A stretch of DNA of 64,000 bases from Alviniconcha marisindica (lineage: Eukaryota; Mollusca; Gastropoda; Provannidae). Where the stretch lies: assembly GCA_018857735.1 (NCBI GenBank), contig JABMCL010000882.1, forward strand, positions 655,001-719,000, written 5' to 3'. The notes beneath the pieces were generated by a model, which worked only from the letters and a program-made list of their open reading frames with translations, did not search any database and was not told where the DNA came from. A program made the translations under genes and the position numbers. How positions within the stretch are numbered: the stretch's first letter is position 1; each line of letters begins with the position of its first letter. Below are positions 33,812 to 48,450 of this stretch, piece after piece.

Positions 33812-34929
33812 GCTTGTAATGTAATAGCACCTTACAAAACAGGTTTTTTAACTCCAACAACCACACTAGCTGCAAAAGCGAGCTGCAGAGCAAATGTAAA
33901 CAACCAGACGACCGGAAATGACGCTTTTATAATCTCAAACCAAATTAAAACTGGCCATTTGGAGTTTTGGATACGAGCTTTGACATGTGTCCACTGCTCA
34001 CGATTTCAATCGTGTTGATTAAAGCGATCATCCTAATCGTTCTGGACATCACGGAACTAAGAGGTCAGTTAGCCGGAGCCAATGAGCTTTGGCTTTTGTT
34101 CCAATATTAGGTGTAAGGGCAGTAACTTCTCTAAATCTTTCGCTATAATTTTGTTTAGAGTATTGCCCCTTGAGTACATTTTCCCCAACTCTCTCTGAAG
34201 CTGTTATTTTTCTCTCACAATATCGTCTCCAATGAAGATAGCCTGCGTAAAAAGTTCAGATTTGTTGTTGTTGCCAATCAGTGTGGGACCACGGTTTACA
34301 GTTTCATCCAAAGGGCGTTTGTTGAGTCAGCACTGACTGCACCTGATGGTTACCCATCCTATCCATTATTTTGATCACCCATGACCATTTTTGACTTTGG
34401 CTTTTGGTAGCGAGTACTCTTGCTCTGCGCCACCGACTCTCCAACGTCCAAGTTGATGTCAGCATTTGAAATGAAATGCACAGTGATGATGAACCTAGTT
34501 TGTCATCAGTATGCATCATGCATTTTGTTAAATTTTTAATCTGAATCTAAATTGACTGCTAGCCATCTTTGTGCTAGCATTTTTCAACACTTCCAGCACC
34601 AATAACAGAAACAGAATAAGTAGACAATTTTCATCATTTACCTGTTAGTCTGTTGCTTGAAAAAGGGGGTTACCCCGAAAACTTGTGCATGTTTTGTGGT
34701 CCTGTTAAAATCAGCATTCTTTTTTAACCAGTTGTGTTTATGTATAATGATGGCATGTCCCCATCTTTAAAAGTGTCACAAGATCTCTGCATTATTTACA
34801 AGGTTACTTGTTCTTGTAAAACTACATTTTTACTTTATGTGTATGTTATTTGCCAGTATGCTGATTAGTGTTAGTTTTTTTGTGCATTTCATTTTTTTAA
34901 ATATCTTTTTTTTTTTGTTACTTCTTTGT
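33812..34929. other. Intergenic / promoter-proximal sequence, no gene recognised
   Basis: Upstream of the uncharacterised gene's ATG (33811). No TATA box was convincing. No coding similarity is seen. Confidence 0.4.
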
Positions 34930-35262
34930 CTGCTGTGGGAAATTCAGGTTGTGTTACCTGGGTAAGGCACAGCAGCCACAAGAGCAACACTACACATTCC
35001 TATCAGTGTGTGTAGTATTTTTGTGTGTCCAAACAACAGTAAATATGGCTGCTAGCGTTTGGGATCTTTAATCTGTGCACAGATGTTGATGCATGTGACT
35101 TGCACACGGGGGGGCTGTACGGACACTGAAGAGAGTCTACACTGGATGTTGACCCTGGGAGAAAAATCCCTTGCCACACCGAGGACTCGAACTTGCATCA
35201 GTATTGTGCCTAGCTTTTCAGTCGGACACTAAACCAACTGAGCTATCCCTGCCCCTTAAACA
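34930..35262 (-). mobile_element. tRNA-derived SINE, about 330 bp
   Basis: On the minus strand the element opens GGGGCAGGGATAGCTCAGTT with box A-like TAGCTCAGTTGGTTTAG and box B-like AGTTCGAGTCC. A non-tRNA body follows (GTAGACTCTCTTCAGTGTCC, GATTAAAGATCCCAAACG) ending near CCTTACCCAGGTAACACAAC. A related tail piece (CCTGGGTAAGGCACAGCAG on the plus strand) occurs at 57237. The tRNA-like head is too diverged to be a working tRNA. Confidence 0.8.
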
Positions 35263-37489
35263 TATGGGAATAAGAGAGAGAGCTATTGCCTAGACACATT
35301 ATTTCTTGTATATATTGTTACATGTACTTTTTCACTTACATTATTCCAATTCATTGTTGCTTTTTAATTTGATAATTTTCATACAAAGCCATGCTGTGTT
35401 CAGAAGCAACAGTAAATTGCTATCACTTTTTGTTGTTTATTAAAAGCGCATATGGCATCACCCCCTCTTGATCTGTTTTGAGTCTTTCTTTCATGCACAT
35501 GTATGTATCCTGGTCAAAATTATCTGATAGGATTTCCAATTTTACCCGTAAAAATTAAAATTGGGATTTCTCCTGGGAGAATTTCAGCTGGTCGGATTTA
35601 GAATTTTGTCAATTCAAAAAACAATAACAATTAACAGCACCATTTTAATGATAATGGATGGAGATTTTTCCCAAGAGAAATCAAAATTGACATCTCTGTA
35701 GGTAAGATTGTAAATCTTGCCAGCAGAGATACAAGTTCTCTTTGTAGGTCTGAGGAACCGTCAGATGTGCGAAATGTGTGCCTTGCTTCATTCCAAAATG
35801 TTGATCCATCAAATCTTGAGCAGATGAATTAAAGTGGAACCACAGACAATGTGTATGTGTTGCAGCTTATCCATCTCTCTCTACTTTCTTTTTCTCCCTC
35901 TTCCACCAATTTCAGCTGGTCAGACTGAATTTTGTAAATAAAAAAATAAAATAAAAAACAGCACCATTTTAATGAGAATCTGGATAATTTCTGCCTGTAA
36001 CATCAAATTGCCATCTCTACTGGCAAGATCTAAAATCATACTGGCACAGACTGCAATTCTGATTTATCCCAGGACAAATCCCAGAGTTAATTTCTACCGG
36101 CACAACTGGAAATCTGACCATCTTTTGATTTCTACCATGACAAATGCATACAAATTTTGACCAGAAATTAAAAGCAACAAATATTTTTATGCTTTTTCAC
36201 TAAACGGTTTAAGCAAACAACTTGGTCTAATTGTTAACACATAACATTCACACATGTGTTTAAGTAGAGCAGACAAAAATAAGCTGCGAAAAATTAGGTC
36301 TCTGTTTAATCTTCCTCATGCTGCTATGACCTAGAAATTCAATCACGGTCACCGAAACTGTTTTTTTAATTTATATCAAGTTTAGCAGATGTCATCAACT
36401 TCCACACTTTTAAAGATCTTTCTTACATTCAGAGGGCTCATTACGTTTCAATTAAAATACAATAATTATCTCCATTAAATATTAAACAATTTTTTGGGGG
36501 GGGATGGGGGGGGGGGGGGGGGGAGCAGTGCATTGTGATGTTTTTTTTTTAAGTTGACTGAATCAGATCCTTTTGGTAAGATACTGCATAGTACAGTTTG
36601 CAGTTGTACCTTACTGACACCAATGTGGTCCTGAAATAAGCTCAAGATCATCAAAAGTGGTTTGACAGGTACAGCTCAACAGATGCAAAGGAAGAGGTCA
36701 CTGAAACAGTGTCCAAGAAAAGTGAATGAGTCCTAGTTGACACAGAAAATGCATCAATCACTTCCCTTAAAAATATAGCAAAAGCAAATAAAAGCACAAT
36801 CTGCATGATCTAGACAGTGTATTTTATAATCATACTATTTTCAATGGATCAGATAACAACTTCACAAAATACACAACTTAAAAATCTCCACAACTGATGC
36901 AGATGTGACTTTGAAAGCAGTATGAACAAGGAAAGCTCTTTAAATATTACCACCATGCAAACGTTTGACATTTATCACATTTAAACTCAAACTCCAAGCA
37001 TTGGTTTATGACATCCTTCCTTCAACCACTGCCGTATTTAGTTACGCCATAGGGTCCTAAAAACTGTCAGCTAATGAGCAGTTTTTTGTTGGTGCTCAAA
37101 CAGAAGTAATTTTGTTACAAACAACTCAAATTATATCACATGTTTGTTTTATAACGGACCATGTTGCTTACGCCAGCTCAAATAAAACCAAAATAGTTTT
37201 AATTGAGACAGAACTTTTTTTTTTATACCTGGGGTGGATGTGCCTCATATTTACGTGCGTGCTTGGGTGCTAGGTTGCTTCCACAGTCTTATCAGTACCC
37301 GAACCTTTCGGAGGGCGTTGATCACGTCGGTGGACAGCTGCGTGGAGATAAAGAGTGCCCCTTCAGTGGCATAACTAAATCTGGCAGAGTTTGGAGGAAG
37401 GTGCCAAAAAGCGGTGCTCAGAGTGTGACACTGACCATTACATGGACTTGTGTCTTTCTGTGCAAGTCCATAAACCAAATGTTTACGCT
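35263..37489. other. Intergenic, no gene recognised
   Basis: Two diverged copies of a ~200-bp stretch (AATTTCAGCTGGTCGGATTT at 35580 and AATTTCAGCTGGTCAGACTG at 35909, each followed by AACAGCACCATTTTAATGA) show an old duplication. A G-rich run lies at 36495-36525. At 36990-37020 is the palindromic dispersed motif. A minus-strand frame at 37547-37251 looks mildly protein-like but could not be identified or linked to splice sites. Confidence 0.45.
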
Positions 37490-38205
37490 GGAAAGCACTG
37501 ATGGATGCAACTAGGTAGGTGTGTTCAGAGATAAAAAAAGTAATCAAACAGAAGAGTGCCTTGACCTTGTGATGAAGATGTTGATGCTACCCAGGTGTCT
37601 TCACTCTAATATTGGCACTGGTACGTACTGATGGATGTAACCAAGTGTGCTCAGAGATAAGCCAGTAATTAAACAGCAGAATTCCTTGGGTGAAGATGCT
37701 GATACCACCCAGGTAGTGTCTTCACTCTAATGTTGGTAAACATAACGCAGGTGTCTTCACTTTAGTAAACAATCTGTCATGGACAGCCTTTCTCTTGATG
37801 AAGGTCCTGATACCACAAAAGTATGCTCATTGAGATAATTTTCAGTCAATAATAGCAGACTTCCTCACAACGGAGGGGTTGCTATCACACAAGTGCCTTC
37901 ATTCTGTAGCAAGTGGTTAACCAGTGGCAGCAGTTTTCATCATTGGGCTGCTGAAGTCAGTTTTACTCTCACACAAGTCCGTTCTGAAGTAAGCTGTCAG
38001 CCAGCGACAGACTCTTGCGATGGAGGAATCAGTATCACATGAGTGCCTTCACTCTGAAATTGGCAGCCAGCGGCGTACTCCCTGATGACCGAGCTGTTGG
38101 TATCACACCAGTGTCTTTTTTCATTCAGCAGTAAGCTGATGGCCACTGGCAGACTTTCTCATGATGAAGGTGTTGATGAAGCGAATAATGCCACCCAGGT
38201 GCTGC
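37490..38205. repeat. Degenerate tandem array including the end of the last CENPI exon
   Basis: Units of roughly 100-130 bp share GATGAAGATGTTGATG, CTACCCAGGTGTCTTCACTC and CAGCAGAATTCCTTG or CGACAGACTCTTGC. The stretch 38125-38205, coding for the end of CENPI, is itself a unit (GATGAAGGTGTTGATGAAGC, GCCACCCAGGTGCTG, CAGTAAGCTGATGGCCACTG). The array therefore extends from the terminal exon into the presumed 3' UTR. Confidence 0.7.
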
Positions 38206-41200
38206 TGTTGCAGGAATTCCAGGTACGCATCCTTCACACTCTGCACAATGAATGTTGCGCTTTAGCTTACACATATATTGCATGGATTTGTCCCAACAAA
38301 TTTTGCATGCAGCACCTGAACACCGCAAGAAAAGATTTTTCCTTTGCATGACGTGCAATCGGTAAAAAGTTGTACTACTTGTGCATTTGGTGAGGGGAGG
38401 GGTTCGCTTTTGGGCAGTTTTATATTGTCCTCTAGCATGTGATGTGATTTGTGCTCATCACCTCTGAAAACTTGCAAGAAGGAAAATGACAGCAATGCAA
38501 GCAGTGTAACATCCCTGAACAATCAAACTAAAATACATGAAATTTTTTAATAAAGCTTGGTTTTGCTTTTTTACTTTACTGTCATGTTCACACATCTGTC
38601 TGCATGACACTTTATAGCACATTTTTGTAGTCTATACAGTAATAGGGGTGGAGAGGGAGGAATGGGAATACAACCAGCAAAGAACACTGCCTTCGTACAA
38701 GTGTGCTTTTGTTTATGCTGAGAGCAGTACGGCCAAAATTTCCAACACTGCCCTGAACACATGATGAGAAACAAACACTGAAGCATACTGAACTGCAAAA
38801 AAATGAGTCTTACACTTTTTAAGTTAGTCTAACATCGCATGAGCTACCATAAAATAAAATAAATGGCTGCAGCCTCTGTCAACTTGCCAGCACCAGTAGA
38901 CGCTGAGACCAAAAATGGTTTAGGTATTTATGGGGCACCAGTGCTGTGAGGTGCCAGCCAACACTGCATATATTATACAAGAAGGATAAAATAATAGCTG
39001 TGTTGATGTGAATGCAGTGTGCTCAAGAGCAGAGAATAGCGCTATATAAAAGCGATCAACAACAACAAGTGCAACTGCACCAAATGGTGATGACTGAAAA
39101 CTGAAATTTTTATCGCTTTTATACAGCTCTATTCTCCACTCTCAAGCAGACTCACTGAGCTCTTGTCACATGTGATTCTGAATGAGCGAATAGCTTTTTT
39201 AAAATTTTTTACAAATAAATAGAACTAAACCAAAACAGAAAAAAGAACTCACCTTCAGCTGATTCGGGTGAACTTTCTTCCCCTCTGGCTGAGTCTGAAT
39301 TAAAACCAAAAACAAGACTTGAGTTTTTAGCTGTTCTCGTATAAATGGTAGTTCTGCAAATGAAAATAGTTCTCCTTCCTTAAAGGGACCCCAGGTGAAG
39401 ATAAATGTCAGTCAAACAGTATAATATTACTACTGTCAGGCTTCATGTGGCTCTTCTATTATTGTTCATGCTGCAGAAGTGCTTTTTTCTTTCTTTTTTC
39501 GTTTGCTTCCAATTTGATCCTGAGCTCCTCATTCTTAACTCATATATGCCCACATTTTGTTAACACAAAGTAACAGAGGCAAAATGCCTTCCAAGAAACA
39601 ACAGGGGGAAAATCTCAACCACCCATTCTCTGAATAAAGGGAGTCCCTCTTCAGAGGTCCATGTCAGCAGGATGCCAAAATTACACACAGCTAAAACAAA
39701 CAAAACCAGTTATGCATCCTGAATATGGGATGGTGGGTATGAATGGGTTAACAAATAAACAGTTGCCTAGGTACACTCCTGCTACAATGCCAGCCTCATT
39801 CTTTCCATCAGAGACTTGGCCAAAATGGCAGTGCTTGCAGTCATGTTATTAGTTCTGAGACTTGACCAAAATGGTAGTGCTCACAGTCATGCTACTACTT
39901 GAGACTTGGCCAAAATGGCAGTGCTTGCAGTCATGTTATTAGTTCTGAGACTTGACCAAAATGGTAGTGCTCACAGTCATGTTACTACTTCTGGGACTTG
40001 GCCAAAATGGCAGTGCTTGCAGTCATGTTATTAGTTCCGAGACTTGACCAAAATGGTAGTGCTCACAGTCATGTTACTACTTCTGGGACTTGGCCAAAAT
40101 GGCAATGCTCGCAGTCATGTTATTAGTTCCGAGACTTGACCAAAATAGTAGTGCTCACAGTCATGTTACTACTTCTGGGACTTGGCCAAAATGGCAATGC
40201 TCGCAGTCATGTTATTACTTCAGACCTGACCAAATGGCAGTGCTGACAGTCATGTTTCTTTTCTTGTTTTCAAAAGTTTTAATTCTGTTCTGATCAATGG
40301 GGCCCATGATGCCGCTTCCAGACGAACGTGACAAAGGAACAGAGGCACAGGGAATTTTGAAATGACTGTTTACCTTGAGAAAGAAGTTCCAGGCCTGGCA
40401 CAGGAAGGCCTGACCCTGGAAAATGGAGAATCTGGAACTGGGGTACGAGATGCCCAGGCTGCACAGGACCGGTGACACGGATGCTGACAGAGATTTCAGG
40501 GAGCCCTGCGTGGGGTTGCTGAAGGCTTTATTCCGCCACAAGGCGTCGCACATGTCCACCAGCATGTCGTTGAAAGCTGTCACGCTCTCCCGTCGCCGGC
40601 TGGCTAGGTGTGAGAAGGACTCCTTGTACCTAAATGACGGGCACAAATGCAAAATGATGCCATCATGCCCTTTGTATTTATGTATGACAGATGTAAATGT
40701 AAAGTGAGACATCATACTCTTTGTATCTAAATGACACAGACATACAAAATGACAGTCATATTCCATGTTGGTGTTTTTTCGGGGGGGGGTTGGTTGTCTC
40801 CTTCCAAGAGCAGTTTTAAGAAATGTTTTGTTTTGTACCTTTTGTCCGTCTCCTTCCTAGATCAGTCTTGAGCACACAAAAATTCTTTCATCTTTTGTGG
40901 TCTCCTGCCAAGAGCTGTGTTGAGAAAATGTTAAACTGACCAACATTGCCGGTTTTGAGAACTCAGTTACATGTAACAAATCGCAAGAAGCCGGAATTCA
41001 AGTACAGTTGCACAGCAACCTATAAGCAGATGCAAACGTTTTGCCAATGGCATCCTATGATGTCCTAGGCCTGTGCCATGATCACTGTGCGGATGCTGGG
41101 CAAACACCAAACATACCTGCAGAAAGCAGCGGCCAGTCTGGAGATGGCTGCAGCAGAGCTTGAGAACAGGATGAAGCGAATGAGATGTGAAGATGGCAGC

Positions 41201-44200
41201 ACGATGTGGTCCACCCCAGGATGGTCAGTCAAACTGGACAGCTGGCAACACAGCAAACAATTTGGTCTAAGGATTACAACCCATTTTATGGTGCTCTGTG
41301 TGTGTGTGTGTGCGTGCTTGTGTGTGTACATGTATGTATGTGCATACTGTGTTCATGTGTGTGTCTGCATGTTCATGCTCATATGCATGTGTGTGTGTGT
41401 ACATATTCTTGTGCCCATGTGCAACCAGAGCCCAAGACCAAAGGTACCGTCCAGTTTTGCATCACGATGATCATTTAAAACCTACAGTGCGCATGACAAG
41501 CCTTCTCACCCTCATAAAAACACAACCCCCTGCCCCCTCCCCCAACCAACTCAAAGTTGCCTCTGAGTAGAAGCAAAAGAACCACCATAGTAGACCCATG
41601 TCACCTCAACTGAAGCCAACAATGGAATGATGAACTAAACGTCAGTGGACAGACTGATCAAACTGCCAACTCACAAAGTCAATGTAGCTGACAATGATAT
41701 GGAGCAGCAGAGGGTTGTCTCCCTCTAGCTGTAGTCCCAGTACAGCCAGTTTGTCGATGTAAGATGTGAGATTCTGTAAGACCATTGACACTTGCACTGT
41801 CTCGTTCAGTCGTTCTGGAAACAGTATACACCTGTGGACATGCTGAACATAGTTAGATCAATATCAGGCCCATGTGTCACTATAGCAACAAAATCAATGT
41901 CAGGCCAACATATCACTATGGTGACAGTAAACACCTGAATCAAGTCATTGTAGATCGAGTCACTGTATTACCATGGCAACAGAAAACACATCTGGATGGT
42001 CACATGGTTAGATATTAAGGTGACTGTCTAAAGCGACTGTCTTACTCAAACAATGGATGAGAAGTCAGGAAAACATCAGTACCATTATCCGTCATAAATG
42101 TCACATTATCATGTGTCCAGAATTTCCTGTTAAAAGCAAGCAGACAAGAGGATGCCGCTTACATCAGCATGAGATCAGCAGCATCAAACATAAAATAGGA
42201 TACTCACAAACCAGGGTTCACTTCTAGACTGGTGGGTGTCTGATCCTCCAGTGAAATGACAGCTGTCCATGCCTTGAGACGTGGACACTCGTAAACTGCG
42301 TAGTTCCTCAACAACTCTGTCAATGCCAGCAAACACTGACACTGAAAACATACATCAACAGTGAATGAGCTAATGCATACACAAAAACAAGTGAATACAC
42401 ACACACACACACACAGAGCATACATTATATACTTTTTTTACAGGAAGTTTTTGATACACATAAACTTGTTTTGGGGAGAAAAAAGCAAAATATAAATATA
42501 TATGCATACTTACAGTTAGGTACAACTGTAATCTTCTGAAGTTGCAAAATACAGCACGACAAAATGACTACTTGTTATGGTTAAATGTGCTAAAGACCAT
42601 GTTCTCACAATCAAAGCCTTCTACAGTGACCCAACAACTTCACCATGACTGCTGGCTGCTATTAGTGCTACTGTGAAAAGTCAGTGCTCACTTCTGAAGC
42701 TTTTTATGGCCTAAGTTGATGGTGTACACCTGGTCTGTCTTGTGTTAAGATTATGATAGCAAAAGATTGCTCTTTTCAATTCCATCAATTAAACCACATA
42801 AAATGTCCACCCCTGTGCTTCACCAAAATTAAAGTAAGTGTTCTACAGGTCAGTGAGTAGGTCCTGTGTTTTGTTGTCCTGTTCATGCATAGCTTTGTGA
42901 TCATCACTGCTACATTCTGCTTAAAGTTGCCTGTATGTGTAGTATAAATGCAGTAGTTGAAGTGGAAGTAAGCAGAAAGGAAAGAGACACAGAAAAAGAA
43001 GAGCAAACTAAGTTCCTTGTTGACATAAAAAATATTAAAAAACTCACAAACAAGTCCTTACCTTGAAATAAACTGAAGACGAAAAGTACAACTGTCGAAG
43101 AGGCTCCAGTATCAAATCATTCAAATCTGAAGAAAAAAAGACAATAAACTGAAGACAATAAATACAACTGTCAAAGAAACTCCAGCATTAAATCATTCAA
43201 ATCTGAAAAAATAAATAAAAAAATAACAGTTTTATGCTGGTGAATCACTGAGTAAGTGTGTTCTTTTCTTCTTCATCACAGACATTGATTTTTGAGTCAC
43301 AAAATAGGAGGCAACTTATCAAGTTAACTGCCATTGCCAAGTTGTTGTTTTGTCAATATGAGCCATTGTTTGTTTGTTGTAGAAACAATGACAGTACGTT
43401 TGCAGTTTTAGTCATGCACAGCACACAACTGATTTACAAGAACTGTACACAAATGTGCTTCAGGTGGCATTTCATCCCTTTCATGAGAAAAAGATCTTAG
43501 CCAGGCTTGACAAACTAAAAAGAACACTGTTCCCTTTCACTTCCAAAACAAGTTGTATATATTAACAAAAGGGGCAAACACACTAACCATTGAAAGGGTA
43601 CATCTGGCACCTTGTGATGAGCCGGAAAATCAAGGGGCAGTAATCCATGCCATTCCAGGTGTGCAGAAAAGAAGCAAGGAAGTTGTCTATCACTGGTATG
43701 CCTTCCTGCACACAAATGTCCACAACAACTGTGCCAGTTACCTCCCAAACTCATTCTGTGGTGACCCTGTGCAGTTGACAGGACATTAAAATCCACTTGC
43801 TAACTAACCTTAAATCTAAAATGATTTCATCCTTCATTCAAACTGGTTAATGAAATTATGCAGGGTTATTTTAGGAAAAGAACTTGCCTAGTTTCAAATC
43901 CTTCATAACTTTCAGTAAACAAGTAGAGTTCAGATTTCTGAAGGTGTATGGTAAAATGCATCTATCAACTCAGTCTACCTGTGCAAAACACATCTATCAA
44001 CACTCACTGTGCTACATCGATCAACTTTGTCTAATTGTACAAAACACACTGACCAACTTTGTCTAATTGTGCATAGTCTCACACACAACATTTTCTCCAA
44101 AACCTTAATCTGTCTCCAAACAATATAAATTTGTCATAAATGAAATGACGTTACACAATAAATTGTTCCCAAAAGAGAACATGTAAGTCAGTGTTTTACG

Positions 44201-47200
44201 CCCAACCAGTGCATTTATATCAAACTGCAGTATACAATACCTTGTTTTTCTGTCTGTTTCATTTTACAGAAGCACAGTAATACCATACAGACACTGATTC
44301 TTAGCGCATAATCACATTGTACCAGAACAAAACAGTAATAATCAGAGAAGGTGGGTACAAACATGTGCACACAAGAGTGTATTAATCTAATAGATTAGAA
44401 CAGCAGCATACAACTGCACAAGTTCCAGTAACACATACCTGTAAAAAGTCTGTGAAGTCCACCAACATTTTCAGCAACCGTTCATTTTCTTCTGAGTTAG
44501 CTGGGGTGTGATTCAAAAACTCTGGGTAGACATAGAGAAAGAAAAGAAAGTTTTAGATTGCTCAACTTGATTGTAGTGATCAATTCCACATATATACAGA
44601 AAAGTACCAGGAAAAAAGAGAAGAATAAAGAAAGAAAGCCGAAAGTAGTCTCTAGTTCTGACAGTAGTGTTAAATATTAACTCCAGCTTTGACACAGGCT
44701 TAAAAATAAAGCCAACTTTAATATTTGGTAGCTGATAAGTGATATGATGCAGTTCACTTGCGAAATGCAAGGTCAAACAATCAACTTTCTGGAATGAAAG
44801 CAAAAATATTTACAGAAACAAAATTAGATGCAGGATTGCATGGAGTGTATGAGCATTTTCTTTCCTCCACCTGACCATCTCATCTCTTGTTTGAATCTCT
44901 CTCACACTCTCCCACCTTCTCCCTTGCTCTCTCTGTCTGTGTCACAATCTCCCTCCCTCCATTTATCTCCCCCCTCCTCCCCCCCAATCAGTTTGATCCC
45001 ACCACCTCATCACCATACAAGATGTACCTTCTGTAAGGGCATGCTGAAGCCAAAAGGTGAACCGTGCCGTCACAACCTTGTCTCCAGCATACGCCATCAG
45101 GTGCTGAAGAATCGGGTCACGCAGACATGCTGCTATCTGACTCGGAAACTGTCAACAAAGCATGTAAAACACAGTGTTCAAATGCTGGCTTCATGAGAGT
45201 AGGTTTGGGGCTCTTAACAAACAGAGGCTGAGCACATACGCAATCAGATCAGATTAATCAAAAATACAACTTTTGTGGTATATATTCACTCCCCTGCAAC
45301 ACTCACTGAAAATGGGCCAAAGTCACACAAAAATTCAACAGCACAAACTTTCTCACAAAAGCTGATCACAATTTTTCACGCAAGTCAAAAAAAATCATGA
45401 GAATCAATCTTTCAGTTTCACTGAACACATAACTTCAAAACTGGAAGTTTAATGGGTTGTCTTGTTGAACAGGCAATCACAAGTACATGGGATACCTCCC
45501 ATCAATGACTCAAATTAATTATGTATGCAACCAAGCATGCATTTACCCATACCTCAACTCTCTCCACGTTCTGCAGCAGGTTGACAAAGGTGTCGATTCT
45601 GACGAAGGGAACTCTGTTGGCATCCACGGACAGTGAATAATGGTCTGTCTTCTCCTGTCCGTCTATGCTTGCAGAACTGGAGTGCACCATTGGGACAGCA
45701 AGTCTTTGTTTCTTCCTTGGCTGGTGGGAATGAAGAGAAGAGAAGAGAGAGAGAGTGAAAAGGAACGTTCATACTTCAGTTTTTCTGAAATTCATCATGA
45801 AAGCAATCATTATTTTCCTTGTTTGCGTTTGATTGGTGTCTCCTAAAATTCTTTGTTAATAATAAATCTAGACAAAAGAGAAAATTATCTTCAGTTTAAC
45901 CACATACACACACAATGACAGTACTGACACACAGTGACATACACAAAGTAAATAAAATGGGTACAAAGATTACCAACAGGGAAAATAAAAGTCAACCAGT
46001 TTCATTTTGCCAAGTGTTGCAACAACAAAAGAAATGTAGTCTGACTGCAAAATGCAAATTCAAGACATATACTAATAAACAGTGGTTTTCTTTCACTAAT
46101 ACTGGGCTGTTATTCTCTCACCATTATGTGATGGTGGTCACTGATGAGCTACTCAGGTAGTGAAACACGTGCCTGACCTAGGCAACCAACATAATAATGG
46201 GTCCTAACAGTATCAGAATTTTGATAACCCCTCTGCTCTCTACATAGCATTGTGGGCCAAAAATCAGATTCAGCTCCTGAGGGGACTGATGCGACACACT
46301 CTTTATGAAAGGGGTAGGACTCTCTCTTTTTTGTTCCTTTTTTTTCCATCACTCTCTCTCCCTCCCCTTTGGATTTACTCTTTAAGGTCTTCCAGATGTA
46401 AATATAATGCCTCAGCAATTATTTACGTCATTGTTTTTTTCTACACTTTCACCTAAAAAAACAACAACGGAAAACCTAATTTAGGAGACAGCTCATCAAA
46501 CTATCCCTGAAGAAACCTTACCGGAGGTCTGCCTGCTAGCTGTCTGGATTTGGACACAGTGATCCCGGTCAGGTTGCCGCTGCTGGAATGTCCCAAGGAC
46601 AATGACCCTTGGGCTTCTGCTTTTGACTTTTCCACAATATCGCGTACTTGACTCTTCCACTTGCGGTCATATGAGCCAAAGAACATCTAACACACACCAA
46701 AAATCAGACCCACAACATTAACCATGAAAGTGTCATTTTTTTCACATTTCATCAAATCCATCATACCCACATATTTTTTGCATGGCAAAACCCCAATTAC
46801 TTTATGATACATATATTGCTCTCCTAAACAGGTTTATAGCCTTCACACCGCATGATGCCTCAGGGGGAATAATTCTTCAGTCGAAACGCACACCTGGTAA
46901 TTGAGTCGATCTGGCACTCAGTGTAGTTTACATGACACATCCACTCCAAAATTAGAAGTTTTCTGGCAGAGCAAGGGTGTGGGTGGAAGGGTTGGAGCAA
47001 CGGGGGATGGAGGGTGGGGAAGAAGCAGCTTTTAAAGGTTTGTTTCTTTATTATTGTTTTGTTCCACGCTTTTCTCACATTTTGAAAAAACAAACAACAA
47101 CAACAACAGTTTGCACAAGTAAAGACTACTTTGCTAAAAACATGAGACACAATTCACTTTTTTCTTGAGCAAAGACTCACCTTGTTGGATGCAGGAACAA

Positions 47201-48386
47201 ATGACACAAGGTTTGGGTAGTACAGTTTGTAGATTGTCAGTAGTCCAATGAGGCATGACTGAGGGCCCTGAAAACCATTTACACAACTTCAGTGACATAA
47301 TCATAAAGCAACGGAGCAAAGCTTAACAGTGCATTCTGGTCATGCTACAACCATCTTTCTGCAATCTCTTTCAAACCCCTGCCCCCTTTTCCTGCTCTGT
47401 TACTACCATCTACTCATCCTGAGGCGACCCTGTGCAGTTGACCAGTGATAGCACCACACATTTTTTAAACTGGTTTGACATCTATAATTTGGTGGAAATG
47501 GTTCATGGAAACCAGTCAGACAACCATCCTAGTCAACATCCAATTACTAACTCCAACCGATGCATGTAAATGCATGTGCATGATGTGTTTGTGTTGTGTG
47601 GGTGTGTAGGTAGATACATGCAATCATCTGTGTGGGCATGCTTTGGCTGTTCTCTATGATCTGGTTATATATTAAGGTGAACTAAGCAGCTATAGAGGAG
47701 GTGGTGTGGCTGGATGGTTAAGCCACTGGCCTGGATTATGCAATCCTCTCAGAGCCTCACCCTATGGAGTGCATTTTGTTAATGTATGACTGCATATATA
47801 TATAACACAGACATACCTACCCCAGAATTACGTTTTCAGGAACTGACCTCACTAATATCAGGAACAGTGCATGATTTTCAGGAACACACCAAAGTAAACT
47901 GCTCCTTTTGCTCTAAGCTTTGATGTCCTGATGCTTTTTGTTTCAACATTGTGCCTAGTCTTTCCCAGACACCAAAATCTGATTGAAAAGTCGGTGCAGT
48001 AAACTTGGCAAAATGTGTAGAACTAGAAGTCACCTTCCCTGCCAGCAACAATGAAAGGCACTGTCCAAGTATATTCTTTTTTGAACAGCTGAAAACACCT
48101 CTGCTTGCTGGAGGTGGTGTTACAGCCGTGCCTGCCTTCCACACAAAACTGTTGCAAATGGTGCATACTTCTCTAAGGGGAAACAGGTTTTTTCTTGCTT
48201 CACATCTTTTGTGCATGTTCAGTTTCCAAGACCAAATCTGCATAATCACGTATTTGTAGTAAGCACGTGTGCAACACGGACAACAAGCACCTAACCTGTG
48301 GCAAACACTGGAAAGTGCTCCTCCATAAACACTCAGAATTTGGCAATATTTGAAAAGAATGTGTGGTGTTTTTTGTGTGTTTTTTA

Positions 48387-48450
<64 letters not shown>

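Noticed and set aside
35185..35262. tRNA gene
   Set aside because: Box A and box B are present, but the sequence is the head of a longer SINE and does not fold as a complete cloverleaf. The heads at 16080-16160 and 61395-61460 were rejected for the same reason.
37251..37547. 99-codon minus-strand open frame with a protein-like stretch
   Set aside because: It could not be matched to any family, and no acceptor/donor pair connects it to CENPI in phase. CENPI already has a terminal exon at 38121.
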